A DNA stretch of 33,705 bases from Prolixibacteraceae bacterium (GTDB taxonomy: Bacteria; Bacteroidota; Bacteroidia; Bacteroidales; Prolixibacteraceae), in NCBI GenBank assembly GCA_023229575.1, contig JALNYZ010000039.1:1-33705 (forward strand), given 5' to 3'. Every line of letters starts with the position of its first letter. Position 1 is the first letter of the stretch. The notes below the pieces were generated by a model. That model was given only the letters and a program-made list of their open reading frames with translations. It had not been told where the DNA came from and searched no databases. Shown piece by piece: positions 14,705-22,081 of the stretch. The translations under genes were made by a program, and so were the position numbers.

Positions 14705-15779
14705 AGATACTGATTTCAGGCAAGAGACCCTTGACCTTAACAACCCGTTTGATGTAAAACTTGTAACTGGTTTCCTCCTCGAACTTGGATTTGAGTTCGA
14801 TCCTGTAGATGTTGAGAGTACCATGATCGTCTACAACCTGAAGGGGGAGCTTGTCGGTACCGGTTCACATCAGGGTAGGATATTAAAATATGTGGCAGTT
14901 TCCCCAAAATTCCGTGATACAACCGCTTTTGCCTTGATCGTTACCTACATGACCGAGAAACTCCTGAAAATTTACAAGCACACCTTCGTCTTCACCCGAC
15001 CGGAGAATTCTGTCAGGTTTCGTGGGTTAGGTTTTTCTGAGATTGCCTCCTCACCGCCATTGTTTACACTCCTGGAGTTTGGTTTCGAGTCAATTTTCAC
15101 CTACCAGGATTATCTTAAATCAGTGAAACAGAAGACCGAAGCCAATTCAGTTGCGTCCATCGTTGTCAATTGTAATCCTTTTACCACCGGACATTTATTT
15201 CTGATAGAAAAGGCTGCTGCCGAAAATGAATTGGTCTATCTGTTTGTGGTAGAAGAAGATCTCTCTGCTTTCCCTTTTACTATCAGATGGGAATTGATCA
15301 AAAAGGGTATTGCCCACCTAAAGAATGTCCTGATGGTTCGTGGCGGCATGTACATTGTTTCAGGAGCTATCTTTCCGGCTTATTTTCTGAAAAATGAAGC
15401 GGTCAGCGATGTGATGGAAAAGCAAGCAGAACTGGATGTCAGGATTTTTGCCGAATATGTTGTTCCGATTCTGGGAATTAAAAAGCGATATATCGGGACT
15501 GAAAATTATTGCGCAACCACGGCTGCATACAACAAGGCCATGAAAAAGATTCTTCCATCGTTTGGCGTTGAGGTGATTGAATCGATGAGAAAAGTTGCTA
15601 TTTCCGGCAATTCAATTCTCCCAGATTTTATCAGCGCCTCAAAAATCCGGCAGGCCATAAAAATGGATAAGCTGGACGATTTTAAGGAATTTCTCCCTGA
15701 TTCCACCCGTGAATTCCTCTATTCAGATGATTCTCTCGAAATACGAAATAAAATTAAGCTGGGAGAAGGCAGGCATTAA
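14694..15779 (+). CDS. citC: [Citrate (pro-3S)-lyase] ligase
   Basis: Activates citrate lyase by acetylating the CitD prosthetic group with acetate and ATP. The 361-residue chain has the two usual parts: an N-terminal GNAT-like domain (about 20-130, with LKYVAVSPKFRDTTAF) and a C-terminal nucleotidyltransferase domain starting at VNCNPFTTGHLFLIEKAA (about 158-175). In the latter, TTGH is this family's version of the HxGH nucleotide motif. ISASKIRQAI near the end corresponds to the ISxxxIR motif of such enzymes. It overlaps citXG by 11 bp and ends the cit operon. Confidence 0.92.
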   Translation: MTFEDTDFRQETLDLNNPFDVKLVTGFLLELGFEFDPVDVESTMIVYNLKGELVGTGSHQGRILKYVAVSPKFRDTTAFALIVTYMTEKLLKIYKHTFVFTRPENSVRFRGLGFSEIASSPPLFTLLEFGFESIFTYQDYLKSVKQKTEANSVASIVVNCNPFTTGHLFLIEKAAAENELVYLFVVEEDLSAFPFTIRWELIKKGIAHLKNVLMVRGGMYIVSGAIFPAYFLKNEAVSDVMEKQAELDVRIFAEYVVPILGIKKRYIGTENYCATTAAYNKAMKKILPSFGVEVIESMRKVAISGNSILPDFISASKIRQAIKMDKLDDFKEFLPDSTREFLYSDDSLEIRNKIKLGEGRH

Positions 15780-15827
15780 TTGATTCTATTTTGACTCAAC
15801 AAATTCTTCTTTTATCCAATTTTAAAG

Positions 15828-15835
15828 TAAATTTG
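15828..15835 (+). promoter_or_regulatory. Candidate -7 element (TAAATTTG) before the second antitoxin
   Basis: TAAATTTG fits TAnnTTTG and lies 16 nt before the antitoxin ATG, a plausible distance. The same word precedes the intact pair at 9616. No matching -33 box at 19-21 nt is seen. Confidence 0.4.
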
Positions 15836-15851
15836 GGTAAAATATATCGTC

Positions 15852-16085
15852 ATGAGTTCTGAAGGGATTCAAAATAGTATCATAAGAAAAGTATTGGATT
15901 CAAAAGATGATGCTTTACTTAATTATCTCAACCAGCTTTTGAGCGAAGCGGGAGAGCGTGAGCAATATATACTTTCTGCTTCAGAGGAGAAATTAATTTC
16001 TGAAAGTATTGCCGATTACAAGACGGGTAAAGTCATTTCAAATGAAGATGTTACCTTAAGGAATGAAAAATGGCTACAAGAATAA
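15852..16085 (+). CDS. Antitoxin-like protein, orphaned
   Basis: A 77-residue acidic helical protein. Its end, DYKTGKVISNEDVTLRNEKWLQE, resembles the end of the antitoxin at 9681 (GKVISNED...KW), so the two are related, although the N-terminal halves differ. Its 3' end overlaps by 16 bp an ATG that begins a ruined toxin gene. The antitoxin frame itself is intact. It sits between citC and the xdhC-mocA gene, and may be read on into the molybdenum genes. Confidence 0.7.
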   Translation: MSSEGIQNSIIRKVLDSKDDALLNYLNQLLSEAGEREQYILSASEEKLISESIADYKTGKVISNEDVTLRNEKWLQE

Positions 16086-16152
16086 TCTGGACTAGTCAGG
16101 CAGATTAATATGGGATTGTCGACAAGATCCGGAGTCTTTAAAACTTGGAACC
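16070..16152 (+). pseudogene. Remnant of a RelE/ParE-family toxin with most of the gene deleted
   Basis: An ATG at 16070 inside the antitoxin end reads MATRIIWTSQAD and then stops (TAA at 16106), which looks like the first strand of a RelE/ParE toxin. Two bases after that stop, a different frame (from 16111) reads WDCRQDPESLKLGT, which resembles the C-terminal end common in this toxin family in Bacteroidota (typically W-D-x-R-Q-x-P-E-x-L). The middle, about 75-80 codons, is missing. So a toxin gene seems to have lost its interior by deletion, leaving both tips beside the intact antitoxin. Identification of the tips is by eye. Confidence 0.6.
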
Positions 16153-16153
16153 C

Positions 16154-17812
16154 ATGATCGCCTTATATGAACAGTTAATAAGTCGCCTCAAAGCAGGAGC
16201 AAATATTCAGACAGGATCATTGCTCTTTACCAAAGGATCTGCCCCTCAGTTCCCGGGTGCCATGGCCATTTTCGAAAAGGAGAAGGTGTTAGGCGGCACC
16301 CTTGGTGGAGGATTGCTAGAAGCGGAGGCACAAAAGGTAGCGGCCTTGTCGGCAGTCACCAGGAAGAGCGTTTTGCAATGGGTTCATTTCCAGTCAGAAT
16401 TGGAAGATCCGACAGGAGCCATCTGCGGAGGCAGTGCGCTGTTTCTGATCGATGCAAATCCCACGCAACATAGAGATGTATACCTGCAGATGCTTGATTC
16501 GATCCGACTCCGTAAAAGCGGGGCGTTGATTACGCTAATACAAAGCTCCGGCAATCAGGTTCATAGCCTTCAACGCAGGTGGATCGAACAGCAGGGTGCC
16601 CTTCCCGAAACAACAACTTCTATTCTCCTTTCTGAAAATTTAGATGTAAAACAAATAATTGACAGCAGGACTCCCTGTTACATTGAAACGGACGGAGATA
16701 ATGGAGAAAAGACAATCCTCTTCATCGAACCCATCCATCCAATCCCTCAGCTGATCATCGCAGGAGCCGGACATATCGGTCAGGCGCTTAGCCGGATCAG
16801 CAGCCTTGTAGATTTCGAAATAACTGTGGTGGACGACCGGCCTGACCTTGCAGTATCTTCCAGGTTTCCTGATGCTGCCAGGGTTATTTGCCAACCCTTG
16901 TATCAGGTATTTAATACATTTTCATTAACTACGGATGTTTATGTAGTGATCGCAACACAGGGTCACCGAACCGACATAGAGGCGCTGAAATCCTGTATTT
17001 GTTCTAATGCAGCTTACATCGGGGTCATTGGCAGCAAACGCAAGACGGCCTTAATGGGTCAGAAATTTATCGCCGAAAAATGGGCGACTCCAGAAGAGTG
17101 GAAATTCGTTCATACCCCGGTGGGTATCGATATCCATTCCAGAACGGTCAATGAAATAGCGGTGAGCATTCTATCTGAACTGATTAAGGAGCGCCACGAG
17201 ATTTATTTCAGCCGAAGCAAAAAACAGGTAACGGCCATCGTGCTTGCAGCAGGCAAAAGTACCCGGATGGGTCAACAGAAACTTCTGATGCCATTTGAAG
17301 GGAAAAGCATGATTGCTACGGTTGCAGGTAAAATTGCAGGTACTGGCTCATCCCGGACTATCGTGGTAACTGGAAGCGACAGAAATAAAATAGAAAAGGA
17401 ACTCGAAGCTTTTCCTGTGCTATTTGTGGACAATGAAAGATATGAAGAAGGCATGCTCACATCGGTTCAGGCAGGAGTAGCCGCAGCAGGTACTGAAACG
17501 GATGGTTATCTGATTCTTTTGGGCGACCAGCCAATGGTTTCCAAAGCAGTGATTAACCGGTTGATCATTGTATTTCAGAAAGGTGGGAAAGGTTTACTGA
17601 TACCTGTTTTTAAGGGTAAACGCGGACATCCGGTTTTGATAGGTTCAAAGTACACAGATGAAATCAAAACACTTAATCCGGAAATTGGACTTCGGGAACT
17701 ATTTCTGAATCACCCTGATGATATCCTGGAAATTGAGGTTGAATCGGAGGATGTGTTGAAAGATATTGATACTCCAGATGATTATGAACTGGAAACCAAA
17801 CAAATATTTTAA
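16154..17812 (+). CDS. XdhC-MocA fusion: molybdenum enzyme maturation factor with molybdopterin cytidylyltransferase-like domain
   Basis: A 552-residue two-part protein. Residues about 1-350 are XdhC-like: an N-terminal segment with GGTLGGGLLEAEA and ICGGSALFLID, and a Rossmann domain beginning at QLIIAGAGHIGQAL, with GVIGSKRK and HTPVGIDIHSRT. XdhC binds and sulfurates molybdenum cofactor for insertion into the apoenzyme. Residues about 358-550 are MobA/MocA-like: VLAAGKSTRMGQQKLLMPFEG, then LLGDQPMV (metal loop) and KRGHPVLI; this would attach CMP to molybdopterin. The start is the ATG at 16154; a TTG at 16145 lies within toxin debris. It ends 12 nt before iorA, so cofactor finishing and the target enzyme are made together. 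Confidence 0.88.
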   Translation: MIALYEQLISRLKAGANIQTGSLLFTKGSAPQFPGAMAIFEKEKVLGGTLGGGLLEAEAQKVAALSAVTRKSVLQWVHFQSELEDPTGAICGGSALFLIDANPTQHRDVYLQMLDSIRLRKSGALITLIQSSGNQVHSLQRRWIEQQGALPETTTSILLSENLDVKQIIDSRTPCYIETDGDNGEKTILFIEPIHPIPQLIIAGAGHIGQALSRISSLVDFEITVVDDRPDLAVSSRFPDAARVICQPLYQVFNTFSLTTDVYVVIATQGHRTDIEALKSCICSNAAYIGVIGSKRKTALMGQKFIAEKWATPEEWKFVHTPVGIDIHSRTVNEIAVSILSELIKERHEIYFSRSKKQVTAIVLAAGKSTRMGQQKLLMPFEGKSMIATVAGKIAGTGSSRTIVVTGSDRNKIEKELEAFPVLFVDNERYEEGMLTSVQAGVAAAGTETDGYLILLGDQPMVSKAVINRLIIVFQKGGKGLLIPVFKGKRGHPVLIGSKYTDEIKTLNPEIGLRELFLNHPDDILEIEVESEDVLKDIDTPDDYELETKQIF

Positions 17813-17824
17813 AGCCATATCAAA

Positions 17825-18307
17825 ATGAGAGAAAAAATCAAATTTACTTTGAATGGGAAATCTACTGAGTTAGAGACAGATACCAGCCAGATATTGTTAT
17901 GGGTACTGCGTACTGAGCTCGGACTGACCGGCACCAAATTTGGCTGCGGAGTAGGTTTTTGCGGTGCCTGTACCATCCTGGTCGATGGATTGGCACAAAG
18001 ATCATGCGGGATGGCTGTCAAAGAGATTGAAGGGAAGAAAGTGGTAACAATCGAAGGATTGGCAGATGGGGAAAAGCTGCATCCTGTTCAGAAAGCGTTT
18101 GTCGAGCATGAGGCCCAGCAGTGTGGATTTTGTACTCCAGGTCAGATCATGAATGCAGTAGCGCTTTTAAAAGCAGATCCAAAACCCACCCGCAAACGGA
18201 TCATTGAAGGGATGAACGGCAATTTGTGCCGTTGTGGCGCTTACAACCGGATTATTGCTGCAGTAGAAACGGCTTCAAAAGAAATAAACGGAGGAACCAA
18301 ATTATGA
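17825..18307 (+). CDS. Molybdenum hydroxylase small subunit, two [2Fe-2S] clusters (IorA type)
   Basis: A 160-residue electron-transfer subunit. The plant-ferredoxin-type cluster ligands are Cys41, Cys46, Cys49 and Cys61 (CGVGFCGAC...C). The second cluster uses Cys100, Cys103, Cys135 and Cys137 (CGFC...CRCG). There is no signal peptide; it would be carried across the membrane bound to the large subunit, which has a Tat signal. Its stop overlaps the large-subunit start as ATGA (18304-18307). It is closest in layout to isoquinoline 1-oxidoreductase alpha and similar aldehyde oxidases. Confidence 0.92.
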   Translation: MREKIKFTLNGKSTELETDTSQILLWVLRTELGLTGTKFGCGVGFCGACTILVDGLAQRSCGMAVKEIEGKKVVTIEGLADGEKLHPVQKAFVEHEAQQCGFCTPGQIMNAVALLKADPKPTRKRIIEGMNGNLCRCGAYNRIIAAVETASKEINGGTKL

Positions 18308-20445
18308 ACGCAGAAGAGATCAATGAAATATATTTTGGAGATGTGGATCTACCCATCAGTCCAAGCCGCCGTGAATTTATCAAAAAGCTGGGAGCGGGGT
18401 TATTCATCATCTTTGCGCTTCAGCCTTTAAAACTGTTCGCTGAAGAACAGGATGAAGAGGCAAATAAGAGGCCTGATTTCAATCTTTACCTCAGAATCAA
18501 GGAGGATGGCCGGGTTGAGTGTTACACCGGAAAAATTGATATGGGACAGGGTATAACTACCTCCCTGGCCCAAGCCCTGGCGGAAGAGCTGGAGGTTGAA
18601 CTCAACAGCATCGACATGATCATGGGAGATACCGATCTGTGTCCCTATGATGCAGGCACCTGGGGCTCTATGACCACCCGCTTTTTCGACCCTGTACTGA
18701 GGGCTGCGGCCATCGAGGCACGTATGGAACTGATAAAAATGGCCTCCATTGAGCTGAAAATTCCTGAAGATCAGCTCAAAACGGAAGATGGTCATGTTGT
18801 GAGCAAAGCGGACAATAACATCAAAGTCAGTTATGGTTCTCTCACAAAAGGCAAGAGAATAGTAAAAACCGTCAGACGGGCTCCTGTTTTTAAAAAGCCT
18901 GCAGAATTCCAGCAGGTTGGGAAACCTGTCCATGCCACCAATGCGTTTCTAAAAGTGACAGGAAAGGCAAAATATTCAGGGGATATTCAACTTGCCGGAA
19001 TGTTATATGCAGCAATTAGCCGTCCTCCTGCCCATGGATGCAAGCTATTATCGGTCGATAAGGGAAAAGCCGCAGCTATGGAGGGGGTAAAGGTAATTGT
19101 GATGGATAACCTTGTTGCCGTCTTGCATAGAAATCCTAACAATGCAGCCATTGCTGCTGCAGTCATACGTGCTGAATGGAGCAAACCCGAAGTGCTGGCC
19201 ACAGACAAAACTATCTTCAGCTATCTGGTTACAGAGGGGAAAGAGACAAAGGTCTTTGAAGAAAAGGGAAATCCGGATCTGGGATTTGCTGATGCTGACT
19301 TTATCCTCGAGGCAGAATACCATGACGGGTACAAGGCCCATGCCGCCATTGAAACGCATACTGCGACCGCCTATTTTGAAGGGGACAGACTTATTGTTTG
19401 GGCATCCACACAGTCACCTTTTGGAACCAGAAAAGACCTTTCAGCCAGATTAAAAATGCCCCTGGAAAATGTCTTGGTAAAACAAATTTTGTTGGGAGGT
19501 GGATTTGGGGGCAAAGTTTATTCGGAACAGGCCGTTGAAGCAGCCTTGCTTGCAAAAGAGTCAGGAGCGCCTGTACAACTTGCATGGACAAGAGAAGAGG
19601 AATTTATGTACGATCAGTTCCGGTCTGCCGCTGTGATGCAGATAAAAGCCGGAGTGAAGAAGAGTGGTAAAATCGTTGCGTGGAAATACCATATCTATTG
19701 TGCAGGGAGCCGTGGTGTCAATGATTTTTATGGTATTCCTAATTTACGGTCCGCCCTGTATGACAAAAAAGGCATACACCCGTTTGGAACCGGTCCCTGG
19801 AGAGCCCCAGGCAACAATACGACCACTTTTGCCCGTGAATCGCACATCGACGTGCTTGCCGATAAAATTGGAATGGATCCGCTGGCCTTCCGGCTGGCAA
19901 ATGTTTCGAATACCAAAATGGAGCGGACACTTACGCTGGCTGCCAAAACTTTTAACTATGCTTCAGCAAAACCGGGAAAGAACAGGGGCGTTGGCATTGC
20001 ATTGGGGAATGATGCAGGGACCTATGTAGCACTCATCGCGGAAGTCGAAGTGAATCCAACAACCGGCGTTGTAAAAGTTCTACGTGTTGTTTGTGCCCAG
20101 GATATGGGGCAGGTTATCAATCCCCATGGGGCCCGCGTACAGGCAGAAGGATGCATAACGATGGGATTGGGTTATGCTTTGTATGAAGATGTCCCGTTCA
20201 ACTGGGGCGAGGTGGTGGTGCGTAATTTTGATACTTATGAGATTACCAGGTTCTCCACAACTGCCCCTATCGAAACGGTCTTCTACGACGATATGAGCGC
20301 TCCCCCGCAAGGAGGTGGCGAACCGGCGATTATCTGTGTAGGAGGGGCCATCGCCAATGCTGTGTTCCATGCGTCGGGAGCAAGGGTAACCCAGATGCCG
20401 GTAACTCCGGAACGTATTTTGGAAAAGATCAGACCCTCAAATTAG
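18304..20445 (+). CDS. Molybdenum hydroxylase large subunit, Tat-exported (IorB / aldehyde oxidase type)
   Basis: A 713-residue catalytic subunit. The start at 18304 (MNAEEIN) overlaps the iorA stop by 4 nt and puts a twin-arginine signal, SRREFIKKLGAG followed by a hydrophobic run, at residues 21-40. An in-frame ATG at 18226 would lie inside iorA and is rejected. Cofactor-binding motifs are KIDMGQGITTSLAQALAEEL, LGGGFGGK and GTGPWRAPGNN. The catalytic glutamate of the xanthine oxidase family is present in PPQGGGEPAI near the C-terminus. No FAD subunit is encoded beside it, so electrons probably go to a cytochrome or quinone in the envelope; no cytochrome gene is seen here. Substrate unknown: an aldehyde or N-heterocycle is likely. 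Confidence 0.88.
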   Translation: MNAEEINEIYFGDVDLPISPSRREFIKKLGAGLFIIFALQPLKLFAEEQDEEANKRPDFNLYLRIKEDGRVECYTGKIDMGQGITTSLAQALAEELEVELNSIDMIMGDTDLCPYDAGTWGSMTTRFFDPVLRAAAIEARMELIKMASIELKIPEDQLKTEDGHVVSKADNNIKVSYGSLTKGKRIVKTVRRAPVFKKPAEFQQVGKPVHATNAFLKVTGKAKYSGDIQLAGMLYAAISRPPAHGCKLLSVDKGKAAAMEGVKVIVMDNLVAVLHRNPNNAAIAAAVIRAEWSKPEVLATDKTIFSYLVTEGKETKVFEEKGNPDLGFADADFILEAEYHDGYKAHAAIETHTATAYFEGDRLIVWASTQSPFGTRKDLSARLKMPLENVLVKQILLGGGFGGKVYSEQAVEAALLAKESGAPVQLAWTREEEFMYDQFRSAAVMQIKAGVKKSGKIVAWKYHIYCAGSRGVNDFYGIPNLRSALYDKKGIHPFGTGPWRAPGNNTTTFARESHIDVLADKIGMDPLAFRLANVSNTKMERTLTLAAKTFNYASAKPGKNRGVGIALGNDAGTYVALIAEVEVNPTTGVVKVLRVVCAQDMGQVINPHGARVQAEGCITMGLGYALYEDVPFNWGEVVVRNFDTYEITRFSTTAPIETVFYDDMSAPPQGGGEPAIICVGGAIANAVFHASGARVTQMPVTPERILEKIRPSN

Positions 20446-20530
20446 TTGATTAGCTGATGTGTTGATTAGCTAATGTAATGATGCATTCAATGAATTAGCA
20501 CATTACCACATCAGCACATTATCACATCAG
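20446..20530. repeat. GATGTG-word repeats forming an imperfect inverted repeat between convergent genes
   Basis: The segments 20453-20475 and 20493-20515 pair at 18 of 23 positions, including an unbroken 9-bp GCTGATGTG/CACATCAGC. Extra CACATCAG words run into the stop of the MBL gene (20527-20529). The words match the array at 4312-4380. The structure lies between convergent iorB and the MBL gene and could end both transcripts, though no U-tract follows. Confidence 0.65.
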
Positions 20531-21927
20531 AGCGTCACTTCAGACATAGCCTCCGGGATCTCAATGTTTTGGTAACCGGCCTTGATCATCTCATCTTTGT
20601 AGAAAAGTTGTGCCTCATAGTCGCCATGTACCAGGAAGACTTTCTTGATGGCAGGTTTATCCTGGCAGTTCAGAAATGACAACATCTCACTATAGTCGCC
20701 GTGTCCACTGAAAGCTTCAATGCGTACAATTTCAGCGTTCACCTGATACTTGTTTCCAAAAATGGAGACAATTTTTTCACCGTTCACCAGTCTTGCTCCC
20801 AAGGTGCGGGGGGCACAATAACCTACAACCAAAATGGTGTTGTTTGGGTTGGAAATATTGTTGGCCAGGTGGTGTTTTATCCGCCCAGCCTCCATCATGC
20901 CTGATGCAGAGATGATGATACAGGGTTTTTTAAAAAAGTTGAGCTGTTTAGATTCATTGGTTGAAGTGATGTAATGCAGTGAATTAAATCCGAATGGATC
21001 ATCATCGGATTCCACCACTTTCATAACCTCCTCATTGAAACACTCCGAATGCAACCTAAAGATTGTTGTTGCATTGACTGCCAGCGGACTATCCACATAA
21101 ATCTGAATTTTGGGGAGCAGTCCGGCATTGTAAAAATTGTTCAACGAAAAGACAATATCCTGCGTTCTGCCGATGGCAAAAGAGGGGATGATCAGTTTCC
21201 CCTGTTTATTGACACAGGTGTCATTTACGACTTTCAGCAACTCTTCTTCTGCATGGGAAAACTGCTTGTGTAGCCTGTTTCCGTATGTTGATTCTGTGAT
21301 CAGGTAATCACATTGTCTGAATGCTTCCGGAACTTTCAGTATTTTACTGGTGGGTCGACCTATATCTCCCGTGTAGGCAATCTTTACGGTTTTGCCATTC
21401 TCTGTGATTTCTAGAGAAGCGGTTCCAGCACCAAGCAGGTGTCCATTGTTGGTAAAACGGACTTTTATGTTATCATCGATGTAAAATTTACGGTTGTAAG
21501 CAATTCCAATAAAAAGCTGCATACATTCTTTGGCAATATCAGAGGTATAAATTGGCTCGATAGGTTCCAGGCCATGCTTCATCAGCTTTTTGTTGTACCA
21601 TTTGACGTCAAGTTCCTGGATGTGACCGCTGTCGGCCAGCATGATGGCACAAAGGTCGCGGGTTGCATTGGTGCAGATAACGGATCCCCTGAATCCGAGT
21701 TTGTAGACGTAGGGAATCAATCCGGAATGGTCAATATGCGCATGTGTCAGTATGATATGATCAATCTCTTTGGGGTCAAAACCAAGGTTGCGGTTGGAGG
21801 AGTCGGTTTCCATCCCTTTACCCTGGAACATACCGCAATCCAAAAGAATTTTTTTGCCATTGTCGAGGGTAATCAGGTGTTTGCTTCCTGTCACTTCGCG
21901 GGCTGCACCAATAAATTTAATCTTCAT
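20527..21927 (-). CDS. MBL-fold / beta-CASP ribonuclease-like metallohydrolase
   Basis: A 466-residue cytoplasmic nuclease of the beta-CASP group (RNA-specificity MBL). Metal ligands are in THAHIDHSG (His62, His64, Asp66, His67), in NNGHLLGAG, and in YTGDIGRP. Beta-CASP motifs follow: ESTYGNR, then IPSFAIGRTQ, IISASGMMEAGR, FSGHGDY and VHGDYEAQ. The N-terminus MKIKFIGAAREVTGSKHLI is the usual start of this group. Its substrate (RNA processing or decay) is not indicated by the neighbours. It lies downstream of the EF-G paralogue on the same strand but is separated by an intrinsic terminator, so it should have its own promoter. Confidence 0.9.
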   Translation of the reverse strand: MKIKFIGAAREVTGSKHLITLDNGKKILLDCGMFQGKGMETDSSNRNLGFDPKEIDHIILTHAHIDHSGLIPYVYKLGFRGSVICTNATRDLCAIMLADSGHIQELDVKWYNKKLMKHGLEPIEPIYTSDIAKECMQLFIGIAYNRKFYIDDNIKVRFTNNGHLLGAGTASLEITENGKTVKIAYTGDIGRPTSKILKVPEAFRQCDYLITESTYGNRLHKQFSHAEEELLKVVNDTCVNKQGKLIIPSFAIGRTQDIVFSLNNFYNAGLLPKIQIYVDSPLAVNATTIFRLHSECFNEEVMKVVESDDDPFGFNSLHYITSTNESKQLNFFKKPCIIISASGMMEAGRIKHHLANNISNPNNTILVVGYCAPRTLGARLVNGEKIVSIFGNKYQVNAEIVRIEAFSGHGDYSEMLSFLNCQDKPAIKKVFLVHGDYEAQLFYKDEMIKAGYQNIEIPEAMSEVTL

Positions 21928-22018
21928 GGTAATTTATTATTTTAATAAAGCTTTTCCAATTTGCATCAAAATGTAGAACGAAAAGTAATCATTTTTACAG
22001 CACGGCACTACTAAGTTT

Positions 22019-22051
22019 AAAAAAAAACGCTCATCCCCGTAAGGATGAGCG
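22019..22051 (-). terminator. Intrinsic terminator of the EF-G paralogue gene
   Basis: A perfect 9-bp stem, CGCTCATCC (22028-22036) with GGATGAGCG (22043-22051), and a 6-nt loop are followed on the minus strand by a run of nine U (22027-22019). It lies about 30 nt past the stop of the EF-G-like gene and upstream of the MBL gene. Confidence 0.92.
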
Positions 22052-22081
22052 CCAGAAATCATAGTTAGCAGATAATATTTG

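Noticed and set aside
16145..16153. TTG start for the XdhC-MocA gene
   Set aside because: It lies inside the toxin remnant; the ATG at 16154 gives the usual start for XdhC.
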